Assembly: GCA_003439945.1 (NCBI GenBank)
Contig: QVRM01003920.1
Coordinates: forward strand, 397,501-461,500
DNA length: 64,000 nucleotides
Direction of reading: 5' to 3'
Source: Dermanyssus gallinae
Taxonomy: Eukaryota; Arthropoda; Arachnida; Mesostigmata; Dermanyssidae
Shown: piece by piece, positions 1-10,372 of the stretch
Layout: the number at the start of each line of letters is the position of its first letter
Position numbering within the stretch: the stretch's first letter is position 1
The notes under the pieces: generated by a model
What the model was told of the DNA's origin: nothing
The model's input: the letters and a program-made list of their open reading frames with translations, nothing else
The model's database searches: none
Made by a program: the position numbers and the translations under genes

Positions 1-495
1 TTTATGTTATTTGCGTTATTTTCTTCACCATTGTCGCAGACGACGGCCTATTTTCCGAATATAATCTTCACGTATTCTCTGGTAATTTTCTCTCGCTAAT
101 TTTTGCTATTAACGCGACCACTGCAGGTTTTATCAGATTCGCTAGTTTACGCTTATATGATAATTTGAACCTTGCCTAGTTAACACATTTCTACAATTCT
201 TCTTAACAAGATCCCACCATACAGTTCTGTCCCAGCACCTGGCTCACAACTGCACTCCTCCCTACTGCCGCTAACCTTGCTCAATTATTTTACTGCATTT
301 AAAGGTGTTGAAGCCTAGCTCGTTTACTGCCGACCGGCATCCTATCGCCGTTATAATGTTTGAAAATGCTTCAATTCTTTCTGAGCCCGTTTCCAACTTT
401 ACATTTAAGTCTCCCGCTAGAATCATCGGCGCTTTTCACGACAGCACTCCGACCCACGCATAATACGTGCTGTGTCTTGAGTTTACTGAACTCTA
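1..495. other. no gene recognised
   Basis: AT-leaning unique-looking sequence. I see no long open frame, recognisable protein motif or repeat in it. Confidence 0.5.
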
Positions 496-547
496 TGAGG
501 ATCTTCTACGGATATCACTAGCGCGTGATATCCGTAGAGGATCCTCA
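496..547. repeat. near-perfect hairpin, 23-bp arms
   Basis: Left arm 496-518 and right arm 525-547 are reverse complements with one mismatch. The loop is six bases (tagcgc, 519-524), and the inner arm contains GATATC. No open frame crosses it. It could be a folded-back element, a structured RNA or a small inverted duplication; the sequence does not decide between these. Confidence 0.85.
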
Positions 548-1271
548 AAGTAAAAGATTTTACAACACCCGTTTCCGTCAAAATCAGCATATCCACTCGT
601 CGGAACGCTTCCGCCCATGACGGTTCTAGTACGCTATGTCTTCCGCAGTTTCACAGCACTACCATGATATCCCGTAATAGCATTTCTTTGCAATTTTCCA
701 TGTTTCTTACGTTCTTCTTCGGAGTCCAAATGTTTGACTCTGTGCGTTGACTCGACACAAATCTAGAATAACGGATAATCTATTTCTAGTAGATCATCTT
801 GCCACATCAATTTTATCTCAAATAATTAGAAATATTATTGTCACGCTCATGATCGGCATCACTGGGCACAGGACGTACCTAAAATGAAGGGCGGCATATG
901 TATGCTCCAAGTACATCGTCAAACATAGAACAATATAGCGAGATTAATGATGACGATCCAGTAATGTATAGCCTATATATTTTATGCAATATAATTTAGT
1001 CCGGCATTATGATATGGGGAAAATATGTAATGACACATAAATGACTACATGCCTTGTAGCTCAAATGCGGCTTACGAATATCTGACAGATATTTTTATAT
1101 AGATGGCGTAAAAAGTTAGATTGCTATTCTAGCGAATCAGTTAAAACGTCAGCCACTATTTTGCTAAAAATAAGATACAGTGAGCTAATAACGTTGATGA
1201 CAGCAAACTTGCTTAGTCAAGTCAATTTTGCGTGACTTGTACACCCAGAGTAAGGCAGGAAAATTTCAAAA
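548..1271. other. no gene recognised
   Basis: AT-rich sequence without a supported gene, up to the head of the SINE at 1272. Confidence 0.5.
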
Positions 1272-1484
1272 CCGAGCAAGATGGCTTAGTGGCAAAGCCT
1301 TTCCCTTGCATTCGGGAGGACTGGGTTCGAGATCCAGACCGGCCACTCCTAAGATGGTTTGCATGGTTTCCAATTTAGACAAGGTAAATGCCGGAGTGTA
1401 TTAAAAGTAGCCATGACATGAAAAACCGTACACGGGCAATAGCCTTACAGAAAATCTAAAAAAATAAATAAATAAAAAAAAAAA
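1272..1484 (+). mobile_element. tRNA-headed SINE, family 1
   Basis: The first 70 bases are tRNA-like. A box A match (TGGCTTAGTGG, 1282-1292) and a box B-like GGTTCGAGATCC (1324-1335) together make an internal RNA polymerase III promoter. A body of about 110 bases follows, and then an A-rich tail of AAATA units to 1484. The same head recurs on the minus strand at 59351-59479, where box B reads GGTTCGAGACCC. The A-rich tail points to copying by a LINE enzyme. Two dispersed copies and the long non-tRNA body argue against a functional tRNA gene. A target-site duplication is not clear here. Confidence 0.8.
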
Positions 1485-2399
1485 TCAAAAGCTACCACCA
1501 TAGATCGATGCAAATTATCACATGATTTAGTCAACCCAGAAATGAACAAAGCGGCCATATTGTAGAGTATATCGCAGCTTTTATGGCGGAGAATTAGCTT
1601 CTGACGGAGAATCGTGTCGTGAAAGAAATGCCGGTGATGTCATTCATAAAAGCGTTTGCTTCAGGGACTGTATTTCATTTGTCGCACACATTGGTGAAAT
1701 GCAGGCGGTACAACTAATAAAAATATGCGTAGCATTGTGGTTATCAATTAAGGCGAATTTTTATTACGACTCTAGTCGCTATTTCGAAACGTTTCTCCCT
1801 GGAGTAGAAATGTTAGCCTCTTTGCTGGTATGAATGCAACGCATCATTAATTATCGCAAGCAGTAAGCGAACCTTCAAAATAAAAATCCAAAATACGGGG
1901 CCCACAGATAAAGCTCGCAGTATTTCTCAAAACAACGGGCGTCGCCTGGCCAACTACAGTGTTCGGAGCAATTGTTATATTTTGACCTGTTTCCACTTAT
2001 AGCACATTCATAACCGTTATTGTTTTGATACGCAAGATTGCTTGACAGCGCACCTCGCAGCAAGTAGCATCTAGTGTAATACCTGCAAACCAACGCGGAC
2101 TAAACGCAGGTTCCTGCGTCAGTTCCTCAAGCTCGGAATTGCGTGGCATTTCATGGACACAAGCATACTCAAGTGCTCTAGTGAGTAAAACATACCGCAG
2201 GATTGCAAAGAGATCATAAAACGTGATCAAACTTTCATTCAAAAACGATTCTACGAGAAATCATGCAAGACTTACATAATGCAACAAACATTTTCATTAT
2301 TGGTATTAGTTTGTTTTTTTATAGCAAATAGCAGTATGTATTTTGTTATAATTAACGGTTTACGGAAACTAGATTCAAATAAACGTAATATAGGCGATG
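1485..2399. other. no gene recognised; may include LINE 3' UTR
   Basis: No supported gene. The last part (about 2280-2400) may be the 3' untranslated tail of the minus-strand LINE that follows, because a plausible cysteine cluster ends just upstream of it on that strand. Confidence 0.4.
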
Positions 2400-3785
2400 T
2401 GCACTGCTGACCGCAACGTTGGGAATTACATGATTTACTACCTTCATAGTGGTCTGGTCGAGCACGCATTCTATGGTGAAATACATGCACAATGAATCAA
2501 AGAGTAAGATGACGCGTTTCTAGATGAAGTTTTTTCACGTGTCCGAGTTGAGAGCTGGCGTTACACAAAAGACTGAACCGAAATTGTTCACTTTCGTTTC
2601 CCAATTCTGAACGTGCTGCTGAAACGTTTCCGGGCGAGGAACACTTTGTACATTTCAAAGTACAGCTTCGCTACAAGATCTCTGTGGAGAGAGGAATTCG
2701 CCAGCCGCCAGATAGACAAACCGGTTGCGGCTTGTTCTGTGAACATCCAGGATACGTTTGAGGAGTGCAGATTTGAATCTATCGAGATCAACAGGGTTCG
2801 CTGAGCTGAGATAAGACCATATCATTTGTATCCTCTACCCAACTCTGGAGCCTAGCGTTGTATCAACTAGCTGTAGAGCTGCTTGTAAAATTAGCCCCAC
2901 TGGCGTTTGGTTGCTGTGAAGCGACTTAAGATTACTGCAGGTTCGTTCATTCCTTGATATGCCGCGTAAAACACAACCACTTGGTGGTTAGTTCTACACC
3001 GAGGTACGCGCAGTGTGTCACACACTCGAGAAGGTTTTCCTGAAGAGAAAGCCCATCAATGCCAGCCAGCTTTCCGCCTTCCCTGGATTTAATAGCCTTC
3101 GCTTTATCCACATTTAGAACCAGAACATTGGCACTCACATACCTTTGTAAAGTTGCAAGCATTTGCTGAGTGTGCAAACGGCTTTTGGAGAAGAGGACCA
3201 AGTCGCCGTCGTAGAGCAATGCCTTGACGAACTTGTGTCGTTAGTGTTTACAGATGGCAGACAGAGATTCCCCCTGAGCCATTCCCATTGCTGAAATCAA
3301 AGGTTCGTGCGTGGACACTTTGTCGTCAAGGATCACGCCCTATTGAAGGATTGAGCCAACCAGCTAAAAAAATATGAGCAGAATTTCGAGGTACGCCAGC
3401 CTCTTCACAATAAATTTCCGCGAGGCTGTGTTAAATACAGAAATTAAAATCCGCAAAAACAGCGTAAATGCTTAATCGTTTTTAGAAGAGAGATTTGACC
3501 GATTCTCGCAGAGAAGCTCGGAGTCACAGTAATCGTAGATGCTGGTCTTCTGGCAAGTCATCCACGATATCCAGAAACGCCTCTAGTCGCCTGGTTATTA
3601 TACCTGCTAGGAGCTTGTGTACCATTATATTCTTCGCATAGCCTTGCCAAGACAGTGAAAACAGAGTAAGTTGCCCTTCCTCTTCTGGATGACGCTCAAA
3701 ACAATTTTCCTCCACACAAGAAGGGTGCGCATTCTTGCATTTTTTAAAGAGCGTGTGTTTGTTTTGCATTTGGTCCGGAATTGGT
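2400..3785 (-). pseudogene. degraded I-like LINE reverse transcriptase
   Basis: Reading the minus strand from 3785 down, the pieces of a non-LTR RT occur in order but in changing frames. First comes the finger region (about 3524-3769, with a stretch like AKNIMVHKLLAGIITRRLEA). Then AVFADF (first catalytic Asp region), MAQGESLS in place of the usual QGDPLS, and YDGD at about 3210 in place of YADD. Next is LNVDKAKAIKSREGGKLAG, the usual segment after the palm. LDRFKSALLKRIL and HRTSRNRFVYLAAGE follow at about 2700-2790. A late CGQQC may remain from a terminal cysteine cluster near 2420-2440. It resembles the ORF at 6614-7972. Altered catalytic residues, stops and frameshifts show it is dead. 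Confidence 0.8.
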
Positions 3786-6397
3786 GCTCTACGAGGTTTT
3801 GCCTTGAGTGTGACTTTCTGAGTTAGTTATTTATGATTAGTTATTAGCCAAGATGCTCTATCTGGCTTGCATAGTGACCTTTTTCCACACCGATATAGGT
3901 TTAGGGACGTCCTCTGTAGTGGTATTATTGGTTTCCGTCCGTCCGAAAAGGGCTTTTATTTCCTCAAATGGAAGATGGCAAGTGATGATCCGAGATCTGC
4001 TTAGAAATCATCTACAGGAGTGTTCTATGGCTTCTAGAATGAGATAGTTTTTTTTCAATGCATGGCTCCTTCTGAGCCGTTAGTATAGTCCTAGCCATAA
4101 CGTCTTTTAATCAGGACAGAATATAAGCTTGAACGACATATCATCATCGACGCAGACGCTGCGACTAGATTGCTTTTAGCAGACGCTTCGTAGTGTGACA
4201 GAAACAATACGACTGGCATGCGTATTAACCGAAAACTCTCTTGAGGGCAGCAATTTTCAATATTTTTGGAAATATGAAACAAGGCGATTGAAGGCTAGCG
4301 TCTTCGTTGACCTAAGGGTTCCGTTAGCGCACTGAGTCCAACCGTAAAGTGCCATTTAGTTCCAAAAGCTGTCGGTTGCGACAGCACGCTGTATTACGAG
4401 CACGTCACGCAGATCTCTCTGATCTTTGTTGCAAATATATCGATCCACGCGGTGGCCCCATAAATGTATACACGTCCAAAGTGGTGGTAAGTCACAAATC
4501 TCGGTCATGTAATGTGCTGGTCAGCGCTCTGCACCTACCTTGGGTTATCTAGGTCACCTCGAAGCAAAGGTAGTTGTTTTTTGTAGACCGACTGTATCGA
4601 GATAATTTGTACTCTGCTCGTTATTCGGAGAGCAATGCGGTCTAACGTAGACTAGCATGTCACGTTAGAGCTAAGAGACAATCCCGTTAAAACACGAGCC
4701 GTGCGAACACTATGCCAAACATTAATTTTGTATTCAAGTTGCCCTCTAACTAAAAATTAAAATGTAAAAGAACAGAGAAGGTCGTTGCACTAGTACTTAA
4801 ACGTAACGATATTGTGTTCGTCTTTGCTTAGGCCTTGCCTTTACGACTAGTGGTGATGATGATGCAACTCATTTTTCGACATGACGCAATGACGGTGTAC
4901 GGTGGCATGCTTATTAGCCCATGTCGTTTTTCCGTTCACGTTTATCTCTTCCACCCAGAGAGGTAGAAAGAGAAAAACTTTGCCAACTATATTAATTTCT
5001 CCTTATCAAATCTAACCTATGAGTAGTGGCCCGATAGCACACTCTTTTTCACGCGTCACTGTTTGCGGCCGTTACGCAAACAAGGCGGGACGAAGACCTT
5101 GTCGAGACAGCACTATGGGCCCGAATTTGGCCCGAACGCAGGTAGGTTGCTACCGAGTAGGCCTTGTGACGGCAAACAGGAATTTGAGCCTAGCCAGAAG
5201 TCAGTCACAAAAGGAGAGAGATAAAAAGAGAGATAGATCAACTCGGTAGTGGTGGGCGACAAAAGGGCCGCGAGCGAGCCAGACGGGAGAGAGAAAGAAC
5301 GAAGAGGAGCGGTTGTCGGTGGATGCGGGGCACGGATTTCAGCCGTCGATAATGATAGCCTCGGACGTGGGAACGCGCTAGGCGCCGGCCGGTGGGGGTG
5401 AGGTCGCGATGTTGTTTCACCACGACAGCGCCAGTCGTCGACCTTTTGCCGTTTGCACGCCCAAAGCGGCTTAACTTTCCCTCCTACCTAATAGTATTCT
5501 ACGCCACTTAGTAAACGCGGCAGCTCCCGGCCGTCGCCACAAAGGGGAATGACCGGGGGCGCCGGGGGTCCCGGCGCCCGCCAGTTAGGGCAGTTATTGT
5601 TGTCGTTGTGTGTGTGTGTGCAGCAACATCACCATAGTCATCGTCATTGCCAGCTTGCAAGCCCATCACAAGACGTTTAAGACGAACGATCCCCAACCAC
5701 AGCAAAATGGCGTGTAAAGCACCGAACCGTCGCTTTGGCATCTAACCACCCTCCTTCCTTACCGGCGAGCCGATCGATCGCCGATGACGGTGACGAGACA
5801 CATAAGAAGAACACAGTCGAGCCCCACTCCCAATGTCGTTGCAGTCTTGCTCCTACGATTCTTCGAGTCTTTCTTGCCACCCGCCAGACTTTCCTGCCAC
5901 CGTAGTGCCTACTCTAACCCAACCCCCTCCCCCACCATAAAGCGAGATTCCCGCAACGGTTTTAGCAATCGCAGTAGTACGGTTTCTGTAGTCGTGGTAG
6001 TCAGGCAGGACGATTCGGGGGTTACCTTAGCTAACTTTGTGCTCGGGTCGCGTGAAGAATGCGATCGCTTCTAACGCAATAGAAAGCTAGAGCGACAGCA
6101 GCAGCATTGGCAGTAGCAGCACCTTAATGGGGACAACATCTGTGACGACCTCTCTACAATACGCGCAAAGAGACTTCCTTCTCGTCTGAAAATTATTTGA
6201 CGATCATTTTATTTGTGTGCTCATCGCTGTAGAGGTCGACGTCCCCGTTTGGAGCTACCGTCGTTCGTCGTCGTCGTAGCCCCCGCTATGGCATTGTAAC
6301 ATGGTTTGGAACCGTTCCCTTAAAAAACAAATTTACAATTGTATCCTGAAGTGCGGGGAACATTGGGAGTTTCAAAAACAACGTTTGTACATATATA
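3786..6397. other. no gene recognised; GC-richer block from about 5.0 kb
   Basis: 3.8-5.0 kb is AT-leaning and empty by eye. About 5020-6290 is richer in G+C, with CG dinucleotides, a (GT)n tract near 5610 and AGC-rich repeats near 6100. Short open frames on both strands there look like low-complexity translations and match no family I know. It could hold an untranslated exon or promoter, but nothing in the sequence proves it. Confidence 0.4.
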
Positions 6398-6429
6398 CGA
6401 GGTGTGTTCAAAAAGTATCGCGACTTTTG
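6398..6429 (+). repeat. mariner left inverted terminal repeat
   Basis: 32 bases identical to the reverse complement of 9147-9178; preceded by TA. Transposase is expected to bind here. Confidence 0.95.
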
Positions 6430-6596
6430 AATTTTCGCGGGTTACGTATATTCGAATTTCGATTTTTTGTGGCGTTATGTTGGTACTCATGTCTCTCACT
6501 TATGCCGACAAGCTCGGCCATTTTGAATGTTCACTTAGTTGTTGACAGCTGCTTTGCTTGCACGTGTTTTGGATCGTCTTCGATTTTTACCTATTC

Positions 6597-6612
6597 AAAA
6601 AAATGGATCAAA
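6597..6612 (+). repeat. LINE target-site duplication, left copy
   Basis: AAAAAAATGGATCAAA, identical to 8062-8077. It contains the ATG and next codons of the mariner transposase. Confidence 0.95.
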
Positions 6613-6613
6613 T

Positions 6614-7972
6614 CTCTACCGGGGTATCGCGTCGGAACGCACTCTTAAGAAAATCTTCGCCAAGTTGATTATCTCGAGGGTGTTTCCAACTGTGGAGAAG
6701 ACCCTACCTCCGGAGCAATTCGGATACAGGAAGGGTCGAGGTACACAGGACGCGATCCACGTACTCCAGTCGGAAGTTGAGCGGGTGTTGGCTGTGCCCG
6801 GGGGCCACTTGTACGCCGTCTTTATTGATTGTGTCAAGGCCTTCGACAAAGCTCCCCGTCACTTACTAGTCGATTCATTTCGACATGCTGGGGTGGGTGG
6901 TTCTTTTCTACGAGTGCTCTCCAGCTTCTTTGCTGAAGACCGCCTTGAAGTAACCATAAGGGGCGAAGACACCTTGCAGCTGAGACAAAACGTAGGGACC
7001 CCTCAAGGGGACCCTCTCAGTTGCCTAGCCTTCTCTTTGCTCATTGCAGACCTAGCCCGCCACGTGCGGAAGGAGTTTAGAAACGCCGTCGTCGTTATGT
7101 ACGCGGATGACATAGTAGTGGCCCACCGGGACCGCGGTGCCATTCGTCGTATTGTCGGCGACGTAGAAGGTTACCTTCACCGTAGGGGCCTACAAATAAA
7201 TTCGCGGAAGACGAAAGCCATTAAGTTTCGCCGTGGGGGTCGATTGGCTGCAGCAGACGTAATACCCTGCTGTGGCCAACCGCTGGAGTTTGTCAACTCC
7301 TTCCCGTATTTGGGTCTGAGACTGCACTATACGGGAACGACCTTTACCAAGCACATCGGCGACAGGTGTCGGGCGGCTATTGCCTCTATTCACACAGAGG
7401 TGAGAGATCTTCGACGACTGTCTCTGAGTGCTGCATTGCGTCTTTTTGAGCTTAAGATTGTGCCAATGTTGAGCTACAGCCTTGGCAGGGTGTGGGGCCA
7501 TCTTTCCGCCGCAAATTTTGCGCAGCTAGAAAGATGCTTTACAATATATATGAAGCGCGTTCTTTGCTTGCCGCGGACGGCAAGGAATCGCTTTGTGTAC
7601 CTGCTAGCGGGTTGCGGACCGGCAGTGGAAATAATCAGAGTCAGGCTTAAGTCACCTATTACAATGCCACTTCAACAATTTTTGTTGGAGTGGCAGGGAA
7701 AAGTGACCGAGGCCTCGGCTGAGGTAGCGCAGTTAGATGTGTACCTCACCAGGGAGCTTTGGGAGGGAATGGCATGCACTAGCCGGCACGTGTACACAAG
7801 GTACATTGTACATGGCTATCATCACTTGGTGTGTTCAACTCAAGGATTTCACCAAGTTGGCGATCAATGTCGTTGCCGGTTCTGCTCGCAGGTATGCGCT
7901 AAATACCACGCAGCGAGCTGCCAGTCGCATCGGCGGTCTTTGCACTTTCTTGCCCGGTGGGACGGTCGCTAA
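6614..7972 (+). CDS. non-LTR reverse transcriptase, C-terminal part (open)
   Basis: About 452 uninterrupted codons of LINE origin; the open frame runs in from 6539 through mariner sequence by chance. Counting from 6539, it has LYRGIA (26-31), the Asp region FIDCVKAFD (95-103), GTPQGDPLS (153-161) and the catalytic YADD (188-191). The thumb and connection follow, with LPRTARNRFVYLLAG, and a terminal Cys/His cluster (C444, C446, C449, C453, H457, C461) ends it. The palm residues look intact, but the finger part before LYRGIA and any endonuclease are missing, so this copy cannot move itself. The Cys/His tail recurs in the two LINE pieces at 39.5 and 46.2 kb. Placement near the I group is inferred from motif style, not from a tree. 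Confidence 0.92.
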   Translation, partial: LYRGIASERTLKKIFAKLIISRVFPTVEKTLPPEQFGYRKGRGTQDAIHVLQSEVERVLAVPGGHLYAVFIDCVKAFDKAPRHLLVDSFRHAGVGGSFLRVLSSFFAEDRLEVTIRGEDTLQLRQNVGTPQGDPLSCLAFSLLIADLARHVRKEFRNAVVVMYADDIVVAHRDRGAIRRIVGDVEGYLHRRGLQINSRKTKAIKFRRGGRLAAADVIPCCGQPLEFVNSFPYLGLRLHYTGTTFTKHIGDRCRAAIASIHTEVRDLRRLSLSAALRLFELKIVPMLSYSLGRVWGHLSAANFAQLERCFTIYMKRVLCLPRTARNRFVYLLAGCGPAVEIIRVRLKSPITMPLQQFLLEWQGKVTEASAEVAQLDVYLTRELWEGMACTSRHVYTRYIVHGYHHLVCSTQGFHQVGDQCRCRFCSQVCAKYHAASCQSHRRSLHFLARWDGR

Positions 7973-8042
7973 AGTGTTAAAATTGTATATAATGATGATT
8001 GTATTGTATTTATGTACCATCTTGAAATGCAAAATTATTGCG

Positions 8043-8048
8043 AAATAA
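8043..8048 (+). promoter_or_regulatory. LINE polyadenylation signal
   Basis: AATAAA about 13 bases before the end of the LINE, in its 3' UTR. Confidence 0.55.
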
Positions 8049-8061
8049 AGAATATGTATGT

Positions 8062-8077
8062 AAAAAAATGGATCAAA
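8062..8077 (+). repeat. LINE target-site duplication, right copy
   Basis: Identical to 6597-6612. This copy gives the transposase a second ATG at 8068, so the insertion left its start region in place. Confidence 0.95.
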
Positions 8078-8090
8078 GAACAAATTTTGT

Positions 8091-9122
8091 GTGAAAAACG
8101 AAATTAAGTGCGCGGATGCATTCCGAATGTTGACTGTGGCATACGGAGAAGCTACCTTGGACCGAAGCAACGTTTATCGGTGGTACAAAATGTTCTCAGA
8201 AGGCCGAGAAGATGTGAACGACGAAGAGCGTGCCGGACGCCCGAGCACTTCAACAACAGACGAAAAAACTAATGAAGTGGAGAAAATGGTATTGGCCAAT
8301 CGTCGAATCACCGTTAGAGAAGTTGCTGAGGACCTAAACATATCGATTGGCTCGTGCCATTCGATTTTTATCAATGATTTGGGCATGAGACGGGTCGCCG
8401 CGAAATTCGTACCAAAATTGCTCAATTGCGACCAAAAACAGCATCGCATGAACATTGCTAATGAGATGTTGGACTCTGTCCGCGACGACCCAAATTTGCT
8501 CCAGAGGGTCATAACTGGTGACGAATCGTGGGTTTATGGTTATGACGTGGAAACCAAAGCTCAATCATCTCAATGGAAGCTGCCGCACGAAGCAAGACCG
8601 AAAAAAGCGCGCCAAGTTCGGTCGAATGTGAAAGTTTTGCTGACAGTTTTCTTCGATTGCAGGGGCGTGGTGCATCATGAGTTCTTGCCACAGGGTAGAA
8701 CGGTCAATAAGGAATATTACCTGCAAGTTATGCGCAATTTGCGCGAAGCAATCCGCCAGAAACGCCCGGATTTGTGGAAGAACAAAAATGGGCTTTTGCA
8801 CCACGATACCGCCCCTGCTCAAACATCGTTGCTTGTGCGCGAGTTTTTGGCCAAAAACAACACACTAATGATGCCGCAGCCACCGTATTCCCCAGATCTG
8901 GCCCCCTGTGACTTTTTCTTGTTCCCTAAACTGAAGAGGCCCATGAAAGGACGACGTTACGCTACGCTTGACGAGATAAAGACGGCATCGAAGGAGGAGC
9001 TGAACAAGATAAAAAAAAATGGTTTTTTGAAGTGCTTCGAAGATTGGAAAAACCGTTGGCACAAGTGTATAATATCTCATGGGGATTACTTTGAAGGGGC
9101 CAAAATAGATATTCATGAATAA
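8091..9122 (+). CDS. mariner transposase, DD34D
   Basis: Cut-and-paste transposase that would bind the 32-bp repeats and insert at TA. Positions count from 8091 (a GTG codon). Paired helix-turn-helix DNA-binding segments lie within residues 10-100, with the linker AGRPSTS (48-54). FVPKLL (106-111) stands where the family usually has WVPHEL. The catalytic Asp residues are D144 (ITGDES), D239 (HHDTAPA) and D274 (PYSPDLAPCD), with 34 residues between the last two. The true start is probably ATG 8068 (reads MDQRTNF), but that frame stops after eight codons. A one-base loss just before 8091 joins the rest, so this copy needs one base or a frameshift to make a full protein. HHDTAPAQ in place of the usual HDNAPAH is also odd. 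The downstream ORF is otherwise complete and ends inside the right part of the element. Confidence 0.93.
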   Translation: MKNEIKCADAFRMLTVAYGEATLDRSNVYRWYKMFSEGREDVNDEERAGRPSTSTTDEKTNEVEKMVLANRRITVREVAEDLNISIGSCHSIFINDLGMRRVAAKFVPKLLNCDQKQHRMNIANEMLDSVRDDPNLLQRVITGDESWVYGYDVETKAQSSQWKLPHEARPKKARQVRSNVKVLLTVFFDCRGVVHHEFLPQGRTVNKEYYLQVMRNLREAIRQKRPDLWKNKNGLLHHDTAPAQTSLLVREFLAKNNTLMMPQPPYSPDLAPCDFFLFPKLKRPMKGRRYATLDEIKTASKEELNKIKKNGFLKCFEDWKNRWHKCIISHGDYFEGAKIDIHE

Positions 9123-9146
9123 ATGAATAATTTTTGAAAAAAAACA

Positions 9147-9178
9147 CAAAAGTCGCGATACTTTTTGAACACACCTCG
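9147..9178 (-). repeat. mariner right inverted terminal repeat
   Basis: Exact inverted copy of 6398-6429; followed by TA and a (TA)n tract. Confidence 0.95.

Positions 9179-9207
<29 letters not shown>
9179..9207. repeat. (TA)n microsatellite
   Basis: Begins with the TA target duplication of the mariner. The left end is also preceded by ATATATA, so the element probably landed in a TA run. Confidence 0.9.
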
Positions 9208-9210
<3 letters not shown>

Positions 9211-10267
9211 CAGAGTCTTGACCCGACCGTCGTAACTACATGCGATAACTCAACGGCGCTACGTTCAAATTCGTTCAAACAAACGCCACGTACAGCTACT
9301 CGAGACCGGGCACGCGTGAAAACTTAAACGTTGTGAAACAGTTGCTAGGCGGATTTGAGTCTTGTGTTTAAAAGGTGACCTACGTACGTTTTACCAACTC
9401 CTTTGTCCTGTCATATAGCCTCTAGCGGCAGCCCGACCGGGATCTGCGCTAGCTAAGAGTGCTGTGACACGGAACTTGCTAACCTGTTTGACGAGGCGTA
9501 AAGATCTGCGTTAGAACTTAGTAGGCGTAACTCTCGCACGCCCGATAGGTTACCCCCTTCCCCGCACCAGCCCCATTAGTTTGTGTCGGCAGTCGGACCG
9601 GGCCGTTCGCTGCCCAAGATAGACGTAACTCTCACTCGCCGAATCGACGAGTGAGCCTATAATTAAAACTGGTTAAAGAACAGCCGCTCCTAACGGAAGT
9701 AAAGCCAGAAAACGCAACACTTTCAGGTGCAGCTATGGACATTTAGAACCTGGCTAGAACTGCCTCCTCCACGAGGACGTCCGGGGCTGTGAAGCACTTA
9801 CAGAGCTCTACTGACGCCCGGTGGCGCTTCAAAGAATACTAACATCTCCTGTGGGCATGACCGTCCCCAGAGAAGAGGGAAAGGCATACACCCGGAACTG
9901 CGGCAGTGCTACATGCATAGGAGAGCCTCTGCGGGTCCACCGGCGAAGAAAATGGTGAGCGCCACTCAGTGGTTGGCGTCCTGCGTCCAGGTCAGGGCTT
10001 TGACGAGCAGGCACTCCAAGTACACCAAACGGTCGTTGATCGACTCTTGCGCCTAGGCACTGATGCTACACGGCTCCCTTGCTGTACATTACCCCTGAGG
10101 AAAGAAGTTGCAAAGGATACTGACTTCCCTGGTTGCTCAGTACAACACTTCGGGCTTGATCTAGCTTCACGGCCCAACCAAGGTCCACATAGTGGTGGAA
10201 GGAGGGGAAGAGCAGAAGAAACGTTGAGGGCGGACGACGCGGAGACGCCTCTCTCGTGGTTTCTAAG
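9208..10267. other. no gene recognised
   Basis: Mixed composition with only short open frames and no family resemblance I can support. Confidence 0.5.
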
Positions 10268-10372
10268 TATAACCGAGCCTTGGGGATAAGGAGGAATACG
10301 GTTTTAGTGGGTTTGTGAGTCCCACACTAGTCATGCTAGCTGCTCGGGACTTATGTGCAAAAGACCTGCCTC
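10268..10372 (+). repeat. dispersed short element, family 4, copy A
   Basis: Shares the core TTAGTGGGTTTGTGAGTC and CCCACACTAGTCA with copies at 19.65, 24.26 and 62.94 kb. This copy is diverged and lacks a clear A tail. The core has no tRNA-like boxes that I can see. Confidence 0.65.

Larger units (their letters stand above)
6613..8061 (+). mobile_element. 5'-truncated I-like non-LTR retrotransposon
   Basis: 1449 bp bounded by a perfect 16-bp target-site duplication and inserted inside the mariner. It begins in the middle of the RT domain, the usual 5' truncation of target-primed reverse transcription. It keeps the rest of the ORF, a short 3' UTR, AATAAA near 8043 and a terminal ATGTATGTA-type simple repeat in place of a long poly(A). 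Related remnants lie at 2.4-3.8, 39.4-40.2 and 46.1-46.7 kb. Confidence 0.95.
6398..9178 (+). mobile_element. mariner element (cecropia/rosa type), split by a LINE
   Basis: Both ends carry the same 32-bp inverted repeat (6398-6429 and 9147-9178), beginning CGAGGTGTGTTC. TA lies on each side (6396-6397 and 9179-9180), the target duplication expected of mariner. Removing the nested LINE and one copy of its target duplication leaves about 1316 bp, the normal size of a mariner. Identical ends and a nearly whole transposase suggest a young copy. It sits at the edge of a (TA)n tract on the right. Confidence 0.97.

Noticed and set aside
1272..1345. Functional tRNA gene
   Set aside because: The fold is poor, a long shared body follows, and a second dispersed copy exists, so a SINE head fits better. 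The same reasoning applies at 11605, 28490, 44900 and 56883.
6539..6612. N-terminal extension of the LINE ORF from ATG 6539
   Set aside because: This stretch is mariner 5' sequence before the target duplication; the frame runs through it by chance.
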